64,000 nucleotides of DNA. It comes from Paenibacillus lycopersici (GTDB lineage Bacteria > Bacillota > Bacilli > Paenibacillales > Paenibacillaceae). A program made the translations under genes and the position numbers. The notes under the pieces were generated by a model. It had not been told where the DNA came from, made no database searches, and saw only the letters and a list, made by a program, of their open reading frames with translations. The stretch is taken from contig NZ_CP048209.1 in the NCBI RefSeq assembly GCF_010119935.1, positions 4,033,001 to 4,097,000 on the forward strand, read 5' to 3'. This document shows positions 17,609 to 26,631 of the stretch, one piece after another (positions within the stretch are counted from its first letter, which is position 1; each line of letters opens with the position of its first letter).

Positions 17609-18619
17609 TTAATTCGCTGATGCCCAAACGAATCGATGCGGTACCCGGTGATCGTCGCCGTAACCGTCCGTCTCGCGTTCCGAGGCGAGCGCCTCGGTCG
17701 GACAGGCGACGACGCACTTCAAGCAGCCTTTGCAATATTGGTAATCGATGCCCTGCAGGAACATCTGCGGCCGTCCCTTCTTGTCCGGCTGCTCTTCCCA
17801 GACGAAGCAGAAATCCGGGCAGGCCGTGTCGCAAGCCGCGCAGTGGATGCATTTCTCCTCGTCGAAATGCGGCATCATGCCTTGGCGAGAGATGCTGAGG
17901 TCCTTCAGCACGCTGTTGCCCGGATTGACGATCATGCCGCCGATCGGCTGCGTCGCGTAACCGAGGGTCGGCACGTCCCAGCGCGTCGGCTGCGGCATCG
18001 CGGCGCCTTCGGGGAGCGCGAATGTCTGGAACTTCACCTCGTCGTAGCCGCGCTGGAACGTTCGCAAGGCCGGGTCGACCGCCTGCGGATACTTCTTCTC
18101 CAGCGATTTGCGGATAATGCCTTTCATATGTTCGAAATCCAGGAAGTCGCAAAGCCGGAACAAGCCTCCGAGCATCGCCATGTTGACGCGGTTGTTTTCT
18201 TCGAGCGCAATCCCTGTTGCATCGACGACGGCCAGCGTGCCGGCGGACAATTTGATCTTATCCTTCAGCTGCTCCGGCGTTTTGGAGGAGTTGACCATGA
18301 CGACGCTGTCTTCATAGATCCCGCTGATAACGTTGATCGTTTTGGACAGGTTCTCGTGGAATACGCCTACGATATGCGGTCGTTCAACCGGCGTCGTGTC
18401 GCGGATATTCGTCGTCAGATCGCAGAAACGGATATGCGCCTTGACGGGCGATCCCTTCTTCTCCGAACCGTACGAAGAGAAGCTGACTCCGTTGAAACCG
18501 CTTCCGACCACGCCCGCTTCCGCGAGCATTTTCCCCGCCAGATTGGCGCCGAGGCCGCCGATCGATTCCAGTCGAATTTCAAAGAATCCAAGCTCATTCT
18601 GCTTTGGAAGTATTGCCAC
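17609..18619 (-). CDS. 2-oxoacid:ferredoxin oxidoreductase, fused gamma and delta subunits
   Basis: 336 residues. Residues 1-190 are the gamma subunit (IRLESIGGLGANLAGKMLAEAG). A C-terminal ferredoxin-like delta part has two [4Fe-4S] motifs, CIHCAACDTACP and CKGCLKCVVACP. Electrons from the alpha/beta unit would pass through these clusters. I choose the GTG at 18619 because GGGAG lies eight bases before it; a GTG nine bases earlier is almost on top of the site. It is the first gene of a two-gene operon, with an extended -10 (TGGTATACT, 18673-18681) upstream. Confidence 0.85.
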   Translation of the reverse strand: MAILPKQNELGFFEIRLESIGGLGANLAGKMLAEAGVVGSGFNGVSFSSYGSEKKGSPVKAHIRFCDLTTNIRDTTPVERPHIVGVFHENLSKTINVISGIYEDSVVMVNSSKTPEQLKDKIKLSAGTLAVVDATGIALEENNRVNMAMLGGLFRLCDFLDFEHMKGIIRKSLEKKYPQAVDPALRTFQRGYDEVKFQTFALPEGAAMPQPTRWDVPTLGYATQPIGGMIVNPGNSVLKDLSISRQGMMPHFDEEKCIHCAACDTACPDFCFVWEEQPDKKGRPQMFLQGIDYQYCKGCLKCVVACPTEALASERETDGYGDDHRVPHRFVWASAN

Positions 18620-18832
18620 TTGCTCCACTCCCTTCCCGAATTAACTGAATACTTTCTATTTTCACAACAGTCAGTATACCATTAGAACGGGACGGCGAAT
18701 AGCGTTTATTTCCATAACAGCCAGGCTCAAACGGGTAATACAGTTATTTGTCCTTCCAGCTGTAATAGTACAGCTCGTCCTTGATACAGCAACAAGGCTG
18801 AGACAGTGCATGCCTGTCTCGCCCTGCATTCG

Positions 18833-19753
18833 TCATGGTTTCGCCTGCCGGCGTTGTGCCTGCCTAAGCGCGCGCCAGCCGATTTGGATGATCCTTTCTT
18901 TGCGGAGCGCATCCTGAACGTCCCGGTCGCGGAACACGTCGAGCTCCATCCCCCTGCGCACCGGTTCGCCGTGAAACGCTGCCAGCTCGTCGGTCACGAA
19001 CGACGGATGAAGGATCAGCTCCGTCACGCCCGGCCTCAGCCGCCCGATCAGCCCGATCATCTGCGCCTTGAACTGCGCGTACGTCTCCGGCTGCGCGGCG
19101 CGGAACGGCAGGCCGACCAAATAATCCAGCACAAGCACTCCTTTGCGCGCGGCCGCTTCCGCCTGCTTCATCGCCTGACCGGCAAGCTCCGGCGGCGCCG
19201 GCACCCCGCTCTCGAGCAGCAAGTACCGCGGCAGCCGGAACGGCAGGCCGTACATCGCGCAGACATCGAACGCGTCGCCGAGAAAATCCCGGCCCGTCTG
19301 CAGCCCGTACAAGCTGCCCATATGATTGTCGGCATGCGTCACGTCGATGCCGAGCGTCAGCGCCATTTCGATCTGGGCGATCATTTCCAGCTTCACCTGG
19401 CCGGCGTCGGCGCGCCGTTCGAACGATTTGGCATCCTTGTGGAAATAGCCTTCGGACGTCGTCATCGACGTCGTCGCGCCGCCGCGATAGACCGGTCCCC
19501 ATTTCATGGGCTCCCATTCGCTCGTGAACGTGAGATGAACGCCCACGTCCAGATGGGTGCGCGCCGCGCTCCACTGCGCCGCTTCCCTGGCCCAGGCGCA
19601 GGGCATCATGATCGTGGCTGAAGATACCGTCCGTTCCTCGAGCAGCATCTGTATGCCGCGGTTGGTCGAATGGCAGACGCCGAAATCGTCGGCGTTTATG
19701 ATCAAGAGGCGGTCCATCGGATCGTATCCGAGCAGCTCGGCCGTGCTTGTCAT
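18833..19753 (-). CDS. ChbG/YdjC-type carbohydrate deacetylase
   Basis: 306 residues from the ATG at 19753 (AGGAGGGGG upstream). Metal-dependent deacetylase acting on acetylated sugars such as chitin fragments. Visible family motifs are INADDFGVC (about residue 20), the metal ligand region VTHADNHMGSL (about 135), and TELILHPSF near the end. No signal peptide, so the substrate is probably an imported oligosaccharide. It is the last of three co-directional genes (MOSC, APH kinase, deacetylase), but a terminator at 19836-19884 lies between it and the kinase gene. Confidence 0.85.
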   Translation of the reverse strand: MTSTAELLGYDPMDRLLIINADDFGVCHSTNRGIQMLLEERTVSSATIMMPCAWAREAAQWSAARTHLDVGVHLTFTSEWEPMKWGPVYRGGATTSMTTSEGYFHKDAKSFERRADAGQVKLEMIAQIEMALTLGIDVTHADNHMGSLYGLQTGRDFLGDAFDVCAMYGLPFRLPRYLLLESGVPAPPELAGQAMKQAEAAARKGVLVLDYLVGLPFRAAQPETYAQFKAQMIGLIGRLRPGVTELILHPSFVTDELAAFHGEPVRRGMELDVFRDRDVQDALRKERIIQIGWRALRQAQRRQAKP

Positions 19754-19835
19754 CTGTGCGTTCCCCCTCCTGCTGCGCCTGCGGACGCGGTAATATCGAT
19801 CGTCGTCAAGGCTCCCGTCATAGCATTTATATGAC

Positions 19836-19884
19836 AAAAGCCCGGCCGATCATTCTTTGTTCGCAAAGAATGAATCGCCGGGCT
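19836..19884 (-). terminator. Terminator of the APH-fold kinase gene
   Basis: Long hairpin (AGCCCGGCGATTCATTCTTTG with the matching complementary arm) followed by TTTTG on the minus strand, directly after the stop at 19889. Confidence 0.75.
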
Positions 19885-19888
19885 CTTC

Positions 19889-20935
19889 CTAATGCGCCTG
19901 GACTGTCGATTGCTGCATGGCAGCCGCTTCGAGAACCGCCGGCAATCGCGGGCGGTTGCGCTCGACCCAGCCGCAGACGAACGAAACCCGTTCGATCTGT
20001 TGCACCCATACGTCTTCCCTGTCAAGCCCATCCGCCAGACGTCCCGCAAAATGAAGCCAGACGTCGATCATGCGGAGCTGGATCAAATCCGGCAGCAGCG
20101 CGATTTCGTCGCGGTCGAGCCGCGAACGCGAGCCGTAGCCCTTGCACAGCAGCGAAATCCGTTCCAGCGACAACGCATCGTCCTCGCAAGGAAATTCCGC
20201 GCATATGACCGCCAATTCCATCGCCCGCGCATCGATCGTGCAGAATTCGAAATCCAATAGGCCGACGATCGCCTCGCCGGAGGCAAGGGCGTTCGCAAAC
20301 ACGATATCGCCGTGAATCCATTGCCTCGGCAGCTTCTTGAACCGATCGATTAACGCCGTTAACCGGTGCTTGACGTCCAGCAGCGCCTCGACCTGTCCGC
20401 ACCGCCCCGGCGTCAGCTGCAGCTTCGCGCTCAACGTTCGAATCGCTGCCTCGTCCATGGCCGCATGGATGTCCTCGAATTCGTAATACGGCTGATATAC
20501 GGCTTTCAGCTTCGCCAGCGCTTCCAGACTCCCCAGCTTCCGCGTCAGTTCGCCGGCGGCCCGCCCCAAGCCTTCGATATGGGAAGGCGACGACGCCGTC
20601 GGACGCTCGCCGCCGATATAGCCGAAGATCGCGGCGAGCTTGCCGTCCGGCGCTTCCGTTACCGTGTCCTGCGCCGCATTCCGAACGGGCGCGGGTACAT
20701 GGAAGGACAGTCCCGAACCGCCCAGCGCGCGCAGTATCGCATGCTCCAGGCTGACGATCGCCCGATCGTTATGATTCTCGTACACGCGCAGCACATAGCG
20801 TTCGGCGCCCGCGTATATCATACGGGTCGTATTGTTCATCCCGCTCTCTTCCCGTTCGATCCGGACCGGCTCCGCCAGCCGGTACCGGCTGACGATCGCG
20901 GAATAGTTCCTCTCGGTTTGGGTTTGCTCGATCAT
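19889..20935 (-). CDS. APH-fold phosphotransferase
   Basis: 348 residues with the aminoglycoside-phosphotransferase/choline-kinase fold. The catalytic loop is WIHGDIVFANALA (about residue 215) and the metal-binding segment is VGLLDFEF (about 235). It resembles the homoserine kinase II / SrkA / CotS-like branch more than known resistance enzymes. The substrate is unknown: a sugar, amino acid, protein or drug are all possible. The GGGAGG site is rather far (about 13 bases) from the ATG at 20935. It follows the MOSC gene by nine bases. Confidence 0.8.
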   Translation of the reverse strand: MIEQTQTERNYSAIVSRYRLAEPVRIEREESGMNNTTRMIYAGAERYVLRVYENHNDRAIVSLEHAILRALGGSGLSFHVPAPVRNAAQDTVTEAPDGKLAAIFGYIGGERPTASSPSHIEGLGRAAGELTRKLGSLEALAKLKAVYQPYYEFEDIHAAMDEAAIRTLSAKLQLTPGRCGQVEALLDVKHRLTALIDRFKKLPRQWIHGDIVFANALASGEAIVGLLDFEFCTIDARAMELAVICAEFPCEDDALSLERISLLCKGYGSRSRLDRDEIALLPDLIQLRMIDVWLHFAGRLADGLDREDVWVQQIERVSFVCGWVERNRPRLPAVLEAAAMQQSTVQAH

Positions 20936-20944
20936 GTCGATTGT

Positions 20945-21616
20945 CTATCCTCCCGATTCCGCTTCCTCGTCCAGCTTGGCAAGCCGCTTAGTCAGCGACT
21001 GCCGCCAGCTCTCGGCCAATTCGCCGACGGCCAGCAATCGCACAATGCCGTCGCGATCGCGCTTGTCCGTATGCATGACGCGATTGGCCTCGGCTACCGT
21101 GATGCCCGCCGGATGCCGCTTCTGAAGCGTCAGCGCGTCGCCTTCGGCTACGAAGCCTTCCTGCAGGACGCGAAAATAAAATCCGGTGAACCCGGTCTCC
21201 TCGACGTCGAGCTGCAGCCCCGGCAAGCCGTGCTTCATGCCGAGCTTGAAGCACGGCTGGCGCGGCTGGCTGACCTGAACGAGCGCATGTCCGATCGCAA
21301 CGGTGTCGCCGATGCAGACGGAATGCTCCGTCAGCGCCGAAACCGTGAAGTTCTCGCCGAAAGCGCCCGGCAATACGGCACGCTCCCATCTGTCCGCCCA
21401 ATAAGGGAAGTGGACGGCGCTGTAGACGCAGACGGCTTTGTCCGGACCTCCGTGGAAGACCGTGTCGCCTTGCGCATCGCCGGGCAATCCCGTCATGCCG
21501 AGCAGCAGCGCGCCCGAATAGGGCTTCTTGTTGATGCCCGTCACGACTTCCTTCTTCCCGAACGGCACGGATTCCAGCAACGACACGTTCAGCGATTGCA
21601 GCATCCCCAGTTTCAT
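20945..21616 (-). CDS. MOSC domain protein (YiiM-like)
   Basis: 223 residues from the ATG at 21616 (GAGGAGG upstream). The MOSC core, known from molybdenum-cofactor sulfurases and YiiM-type enzymes, is visible in VFHGGPDKAVCVYSAVHFPYW, GAFGENFTVSAL and the catalytic-type cysteine region QPRQPCFKLG (about residue 120). YiiM proteins reduce N-hydroxylated compounds using molybdenum cofactor; that role is likely here but not proven. The promoter is at 21726-21755. Confidence 0.88.
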   Translation of the reverse strand: MKLGMLQSLNVSLLESVPFGKKEVVTGINKKPYSGALLLGMTGLPGDAQGDTVFHGGPDKAVCVYSAVHFPYWADRWERAVLPGAFGENFTVSALTEHSVCIGDTVAIGHALVQVSQPRQPCFKLGMKHGLPGLQLDVEETGFTGFYFRVLQEGFVAEGDALTLQKRHPAGITVAEANRVMHTDKRDRDGIVRLLAVGELAESWRQSLTKRLAKLDEEAESGG

Positions 21617-21725
21617 TTCCCAAGCCTCCTCATATCCGGCGCAGCCTTGCGAACGCGGCCATAGCCGGGATTCCGGCATCTATATGCCGCGTATGCGTAA
21701 GCCATTGCTCCGATCGTTTATCGAA

Positions 21726-21755
21726 ATTATACGTGTTTTGCTTTCCATATGGCAA
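21726..21755 (-). promoter_or_regulatory. Promoter of the MOSC gene
   Basis: Minus-strand -35 TTGCCA (21750-21755) and a perfect -10 TATAAT (21726-21731), spaced by 18 bases. The surrounding 260-base gap between 21617 and 21945 shows nothing else that I can support. Confidence 0.7.
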
Positions 21756-21945
21756 TGACGGCGGTCTGCGCGGCGCGAAAATGACTTTGAGACGCCGGGT
21801 GTTACAATACGTGTCGAAAGGGCGCTGATTGTGTTGCTTCCTGCGTTTGCCCGGGAAATGATCGTTGGGAAATGCCATCATTATTTCCTCGTTCGCTAAT
21901 CGGAGATTTCCCGGGCCATTAATGGCTTCATCCGATGGACGCTCG

Positions 21946-23691
21946 TTATTGAGGAAATTTTCTTTCAATTCTGATACATTCGTCCATCGACCGTTTGCCG
22001 AAGCGCATGGAACCGACGACCTTGAACGGCGACTTCCGGCGCAGGCTGCGATGCATCCGTTCGATGGCGACGGCGCCTACGGTCAGACAGACGGCAGCAA
22101 GCAGCAGCGCGGCCGGCTTCAACAGGCAGACAGCGGATATTGCGCTTATTGCCAGCCAACAGACCGTGACGCCGTCCACGGTTCCCGCGTATTTCCCGAG
22201 CTCCCATGGGCCATGCGTCTTGGAACGCTTGCGGCCGGCGGTTCGCAGCCGGCTGTCCTTGCTGTCCTTGCTGTCTTTGCTGTCTTTGCTCTCTTTGAGC
22301 GTCCGCCATAGTCTCCCTCCGATCGGAATGGCATAAGCGGCGTGCATGGCGGCGATGCTCAGCAGAACGAGCTGGGGCGTCTGCGATTGCAGGGATGAAC
22401 CTCCGGTCGCGGCCCCGCAAGCCGCTGCCGCAAGCAGCGCGATCGTCCCGGCACCGGCAGCCGTAATGACGAGCGCCATGACCGGCGAACGATAGAGCGC
22501 GGATACGCCCGACAATTTGCCCGCGAACGGAAGCGATTCATCGCGCGCCATCGCGAAGAGCGTCCGCGCGCCCGCTCCCAGCGCCGACGCTCCGTTCGCC
22601 CAAGCGAGGAAGACGATCATCGCGAAGAAGAGCGCTTCGCACGGTTGTCCCCACCGCGCCCAGATGTCGGTCAGCCAGTCGCCGAGCGCCGGCATGGCGG
22701 TCAAGCCGAACGCTCCGATCCGCGCGTGCAGGATGATGAAGGCGAACAAAACGAAGCCGAATATCGCAAGTCCGGCGGTCGACAGATAGATCGACCATGG
22801 CAGCGCGATGCGGGGGTTTCTCGTTTCTTCCCCGGCCTGGGCGCCGTCGCAGATGCCGATGAAGAGCCGCTGGAGCAGCAGGAAGCCCAGAAGCGCAGAC
22901 GAGCTCCCGCCATCCGGAGGCGCTGACGCTGTCCAGGCCGGCGACGCGTGCGCCAGGATCGCGAACGGATATATGCCAGGCCAAGCGATCGAAGCCAGGA
23001 TCGCGATCATGCCGGCGGCGGCCGCCAATTGAGCGGCGGCCGTCCAGGCCATCAGGCGGCCGAGCAGGCGAATGGCTCGAATATGGGCCGCAGCCTGCGT
23101 TATGATCAGCATGAGCAGGATGATGTAGAATAAGCCCGCTCCGCCCGTATAGCCGAAATGCCGCTCTACCGTACGGCTCATCCAATCGGCCAGATACAGA
23201 TTCGTCGTCGCCAGCAGGAGCGACGATCCCGCGGCATGCAGCCAGCCGGACCACAGTCCGGCGCGCCGGCTCCCGGAAGCCATCGCCCAATGATAACAGC
23301 CGCCTGCCGTCGGAACCGTCGATGCGAAGGCGGCGGCGGAAGAGGCCGTGAGCAGGCCGAACAGGCCGAGCAGCGGCCAGCCGATGCCGATGACCGCCGG
23401 CCCTCCGGCCGCCGCGGCCGGGCCGAGCAGAAAGACGGCTCCGCCGATGAGCGGCAGCGAAGACGCCGCCATGCCGGCCGCCGAAGGCCAGCCCATATGG
23501 CGGGGGAGCTGCTGCGCGAATCCAAACGCGTTCAAATCATGCTTGTCGCGCATGTAACGCACGTATTCGGAATGATTGTGAAGCGGTTGATGCAGCGAAA
23601 GCCCCGTTCGGCGTTCCGCCGCTCGGGCCAGAAGAAGAGCAAGCGTGCATACCGCGGCAAACACCGTGCAGCCCAACCACAGCGTGACCAT
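21946..23691 (-). CDS. APC-family amino acid permease
   Basis: 581 residues with about 12-13 hydrophobic segments. The APC signature GAQAGEETRNPRIALPWSIYLST near residue 280 and PTAGGCYHWA near residue 150 place it with amino acid/polyamine (GABA permease-like) transporters. Between transmembrane segments near residue 480 is a short SKDSKDSKDSKDS repeat encoded by 9-bp units (22253-22300). A GGGGGTG site precedes the ATG at 23691. The substrate is not predictable. It forms a single-gene unit. Confidence 0.85.
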   Translation of the reverse strand: MVTLWLGCTVFAAVCTLALLLARAAERRTGLSLHQPLHNHSEYVRYMRDKHDLNAFGFAQQLPRHMGWPSAAGMAASSLPLIGGAVFLLGPAAAAGGPAVIGIGWPLLGLFGLLTASSAAAFASTVPTAGGCYHWAMASGSRRAGLWSGWLHAAGSSLLLATTNLYLADWMSRTVERHFGYTGGAGLFYIILLMLIITQAAAHIRAIRLLGRLMAWTAAAQLAAAAGMIAILASIAWPGIYPFAILAHASPAWTASAPPDGGSSSALLGFLLLQRLFIGICDGAQAGEETRNPRIALPWSIYLSTAGLAIFGFVLFAFIILHARIGAFGLTAMPALGDWLTDIWARWGQPCEALFFAMIVFLAWANGASALGAGARTLFAMARDESLPFAGKLSGVSALYRSPVMALVITAAGAGTIALLAAAACGAATGGSSLQSQTPQLVLLSIAAMHAAYAIPIGGRLWRTLKESKDSKDSKDSKDSRLRTAGRKRSKTHGPWELGKYAGTVDGVTVCWLAISAISAVCLLKPAALLLAAVCLTVGAVAIERMHRSLRRKSPFKVVGSMRFGKRSMDECIRIERKFPQ

Positions 23692-23777
23692 CCCAACACC
23701 CCCATATCAGACTGTATGAGGCGGGCGTTCTTGTCAGCACAAGCAGATGAACGGCCGTCGCGGCATGCCGCCGAACC

Positions 23778-23808
23778 AAAAATCCGCCGGCAATCGCTGC
23801 CGGCGGAC
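23778..23808 (-). terminator. Terminator of the receiver-domain gene
   Basis: Hairpin TCCGCCGGCA-GCGAT-TGCCGGCGGA followed by TTTTT on the minus strand, after the gene ending at 23897. Confidence 0.85.
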
Positions 23809-23896
23809 GGAACAAACATGCGGTTTGGCTACAGGCTCCGATGCTCGCCGAATGTCAATCGCCCGGAAGCCGGATGCTTCTCGACTGCCGCCGGAC

Positions 23897-24499
23897 TCAG
23901 GATACGACCCCGTCCTTGCGCGCCGCCGATTCCCGGCGGTTCGCGACATGCCGTCTGACCGACTCGATATCGAACGGCTTCGTGAAGCAGGTCAGAACGC
24001 CGAGCTTCTTCGCTTCGTTCAGCATCTCGGGATCGCCGTAGCCCGTTACGAATGCCGCCTCGACGGAGGCATCGAGCTGCCGGATCTCCTTGAGCGCCTC
24101 GAGACCGTTCATGCCGGGCATGTTCAAATCAAGCAGCGCAAAGTCGATATGATGTCGGCGGAACGCTTCGACCGCGGCTGTCCCGTTCTCCGCTTCGTAG
24201 ACCGTAACCCCGTCCTGCTGCAGCAGCTCCCTGAGCAGCATGCGGATCAAGGGCTGATCGTCCGCGACGAGCACGGCATACTTGCCGTCTTGGGCGGCCG
24301 GAACGGCATCCGCCTTGAACGGAACGACCGTTGGCTTCGGTTCGTTCGGCGCGGAATGCCGCTGCTGTTCCTGATTCGCGCCATGCGGGACATTGGCGAG
24401 ATACGGGACGACGACCGGTTGATGTCTTCTCCGCCGCCTCCGCAGCAAGCCGATGACTAATCCGCCGCAAGCAAGCAGCAGAACGAGAGCAACTATCAT
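23897..24499 (-). CDS. Membrane-anchored single-domain response regulator
   Basis: 200 residues. Residues 1-20 are a transmembrane helix (MIVALVLLLACGGLVIGLL) followed by a run of arginines, so the rest faces the cytosol. After a linker, residues 75-190 form a CheY-like receiver: acidic pair VADDQP, phosphorylated Asp in LLDLNMPG, Thr region AAFVTGYG, and Lys in CFTKPFD. There is no output domain. Membrane tethering of a receiver-only protein is unusual. The ATG at 24499 has AAGGAG. It follows the DUF3298-like gene by 20 bases. Confidence 0.8.
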   Translation of the reverse strand: MIVALVLLLACGGLVIGLLRRRRRRHQPVVVPYLANVPHGANQEQQRHSAPNEPKPTVVPFKADAVPAAQDGKYAVLVADDQPLIRMLLRELLQQDGVTVYEAENGTAAVEAFRRHHIDFALLDLNMPGMNGLEALKEIRQLDASVEAAFVTGYGDPEMLNEAKKLGVLTCFTKPFDIESVRRHVANRRESAARKDGVVS

Positions 24500-24519
24500 A
24501 ACAATCTCCTTCTAGACGA

Positions 24520-25137
24520 TTAATCGTTCACATCCATCCGGCCGAGCGGGCCGTTCGGATTCGCGATGTCGCTCAATTCGTACACCGAAATCGGAAAATA
24601 AGGGAAACCGTAAGCGTACGGAGTGATCTCATACAACGCGAAATAAATGACCAGCGTCCGGTCAGCGATATAGAACGGCTGATCCGGCCGGATCGATTTG
24701 AACGGCTCGAACGTTTCGATCTGCCGCTTGGCGATTTGCGCGCGCACGATATCCGACAGCCGTTTCACGTAATCGCTTCCGGGCTTGAACAGTTCCGCAA
24801 GCGTATACGACTTGCCCGTTCCCGCATCGAAAGTGAGCGATTCCTGCAGCGTCAGGCCGTGCGCCCCGCCGGTGTAGGCGTAGTTGAACACCGAGAGGCT
24901 GAACACGTTCTTCTCGTTCGTCTTCACTTCGAAATAGCCGATCATTTCCGACCGCGGATCGGCGAGCGCGCCCTGGTCGTGGACGAGCTCCCTTTCCGTT
25001 TGGCGGATTTTATTGTTGATGGCGTTGCGCGCGGCCGCGTTCTGGAGACCGCTGACGACCGGAACGTACAGCTCGGCTTTCGGAAACGTCACCTTCGACG
25101 ATTGAACGACGGCCGGACTTAGAAAATGGAATGCCAT
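24520..25137 (-). CDS. DUF3298/DUF4163-type protein
   Basis: 205 residues from the ATG at 25137. The region SVFNYAYTGGAHGLTLQESLTFDAG (about residues 85-110) and AELFKPGSDYVKRLSDIV match the pattern of DUF4163/DUF3298 domains found in RsiV-like and PdaC-like proteins, which bind peptidoglycan or lysozyme at the cell surface. I see no signal peptide from this start, although another start 12 codons upstream is possible. Likely co-transcribed with the receiver gene downstream. Confidence 0.7.
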   Translation of the reverse strand: MAFHFLSPAVVQSSKVTFPKAELYVPVVSGLQNAAARNAINNKIRQTERELVHDQGALADPRSEMIGYFEVKTNEKNVFSLSVFNYAYTGGAHGLTLQESLTFDAGTGKSYTLAELFKPGSDYVKRLSDIVRAQIAKRQIETFEPFKSIRPDQPFYIADRTLVIYFALYEITPYAYGFPYFPISVYELSDIANPNGPLGRMDVND

Positions 25138-25224
25138 TGCGGAACACCTGCCTATTTTAGGTTGATGCTCCATTCTATGCTTCAAGCGGGCTTCCATTGC
25201 ACGTTGATTTCATAGAAGCCGGCG

Positions 25225-25737
25225 TCAGGCCAGCTGCAGCTTCATTTCATGCCACTGCAGGCCGCCATGCTCCGACGCCGAACGGCCTGCGTAGCGAAAA
25301 CCGAGCCGCTCGTAGAACCGGATCAGCCCGGCTTCGCACATCAGCACGATCGATTCCAGCCGGTCCGCCTTCGCTTGGCCGATCAACGCTTCCATGAGCG
25401 CCTTGCCGACGCCGAGCCCGCGGCTCTGTTCGGAGACGGCAACGGACAGCACGCACAGATGCCGGCCGGCCGCTTCAGCGTCGTGGGCGCCTTTAAGCGC
25501 GTCCGATTCGCAGCTGTCTTCTGCCGTCCGGACGCCGCAGGCCAGTCCGATCAACGAGCCGTTCCGCCATGCGGACCGGAAATAGCCCGGGAAATGTTTC
25601 TGCCGATACGAGAAAGCGTCCCGCGTCGCGGCCGCTTCGGCGGGATAGCAGGCAAGCTCCAGCGCATGCGCCGCCTGGAGGTCTTCCTCGCGCATCAAGC
25701 GCAGCTCGAACGGGGAAGCGGATTCATTCGGCGTCAC
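25225..25737 (-). CDS. GNAT-family acetyltransferase
   Basis: 170 residues. GNAT fold with the acetyl-CoA-binding motif EQSRGLGVGKALMEALI near residue 107 and the C-terminal IRFYERLGFRYAGR. The GTG start overlaps the stop of the ABC ATPase gene (GTGA), so the two are translationally coupled. The substrate (protein N-terminus, amine or antibiotic) is not evident. Confidence 0.85.
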   Translation of the reverse strand: MTPNESASPFELRLMREEDLQAAHALELACYPAEAAATRDAFSYRQKHFPGYFRSAWRNGSLIGLACGVRTAEDSCESDALKGAHDAEAAGRHLCVLSVAVSEQSRGLGVGKALMEALIGQAKADRLESIVLMCEAGLIRFYERLGFRYAGRSASEHGGLQWHEMKLQLA

Positions 25738-26459
25738 AGCAGATTCTTCTCCCGTTCGGTCATTCGGCGGCCTTTGATATCGAGCGCGATCTGTCCGTTA
25801 TTAAGCCCGATGATGCGGTCCGCGAACCGCTCCGCCCAGTCTCCTTGATGAAGAACCGCAACGACGGAAATCCCTTGAATGCGGCACATCCGCTTCAAAT
25901 CGGAGAGCACTTGCTCGGCCGCGTGCGGATCGAGGCCGGACACCGGCTCGTCCGCGAGCAACGTCTTGGCGCCGTGCGCCAGCGCTCTCGCCATTCCGAT
26001 CCGCTGCTTCTCGCCGCCGCTCAGCTTGTCGCCCTTCTGGTGCGCTTTGTCAAGCAGCCCCATCTTCTCGATCATATCCATGGCGCCCATGTAATCGTCG
26101 TTGCGGACCATGCCGGTCATCCGGCGCCAGAACGGCGTCTGTCCGACCGCGCCGATAATGACGTTCTTCAGCGCCGTCTTGTTCGCGTACAGCGCCGGCT
26201 TCTCTTCCAGATAGGCAATCTCGCGGCGAACCTTCAAGCGGCCTTGAATGCCTTTGGCGAAAATATCGACCCCGTCCACCGTGTATGTACCGCTCGTCCA
26301 CTTCTCCTTCAGCGCCAAACATTTGAGCAGCATCGATTTCCCGCTTCCGCTCGCCCCTTTGACGGCGATGAACTCGCCGGGCTCTATATTGAAGCTCACG
26401 CCGGAGAGCACTTGCGGCCCGCCCGGAATTTGTTTCGATAATTGCGATATTCTGATCAT
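25734..26459 (-). CDS. Orphan ABC transporter ATPase (PhnC-like)
   Basis: 241 residues from the ATG at 26459 (AAGGAG, eight bases away). Walker A GASGSGKSM, signature LSGGE, Walker B TLLADEPVSGLD and switch His VAVLHQGDW are intact. The overall sequence resembles phosphonate/PhnC-type importer ATPases. No membrane or binding protein is encoded beside it; instead a GNAT gene follows with overlapping codons. It may serve a permease elsewhere. Confidence 0.8.
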   Translation of the reverse strand: MIRISQLSKQIPGGPQVLSGVSFNIEPGEFIAVKGASGSGKSMLLKCLALKEKWTSGTYTVDGVDIFAKGIQGRLKVRREIAYLEEKPALYANKTALKNVIIGAVGQTPFWRRMTGMVRNDDYMGAMDMIEKMGLLDKAHQKGDKLSGGEKQRIGMARALAHGAKTLLADEPVSGLDPHAAEQVLSDLKRMCRIQGISVVAVLHQGDWAERFADRIIGLNNGQIALDIKGRRMTEREKNLL

Positions 26460-26548
26460 GACTGGGCTCCTTATCCGCTTTGAATTGCAGCTGAAACAGA
26501 TTGGTAATGAATAAGCTATCAATCTAGTGTAAGGGATAAAAATAATAG

Positions 26549-26598
26549 TTTCCATACGAACAGATGTTTGCTATAATAAAAACAAGAACAAACGTTCT
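26549..26598 (+). promoter_or_regulatory. SOS-type promoter with two LexA boxes
   Basis: -35 TTTCCA (26549-26554), 17-base spacer, -10 TATAAT (26572-26577). CGAACAGATGTTTG at 26557-26570 fits the Bacillus LexA (DinR) consensus CGAACRNRYGTTYG at every position and fills the spacer. A second site with a perfect core, GAACAAACGTTC, lies at 26586-26597 over the expected transcription start. Both would block RNA polymerase until LexA is cleaved after DNA damage. Confidence 0.8.
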
Positions 26599-26631
26599 AA
26601 TTCCCCATCGACCGTTAGGAGGCTGACCATC

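Noticed and set aside
15089..17620. Plus-strand open frame of 843 codons opposite the oxidoreductase gene
   Set aside because: Arg/Val/His/Asp-rich composition typical of antisense reading of a GC-rich gene; the minus strand gives a clear enzyme with catalytic motifs.
21630..21968. Minus-strand open frame of 112 codons after the permease gene
   Set aside because: It begins inside the permease end, covers the MOSC promoter and start, and has no ribosome site.
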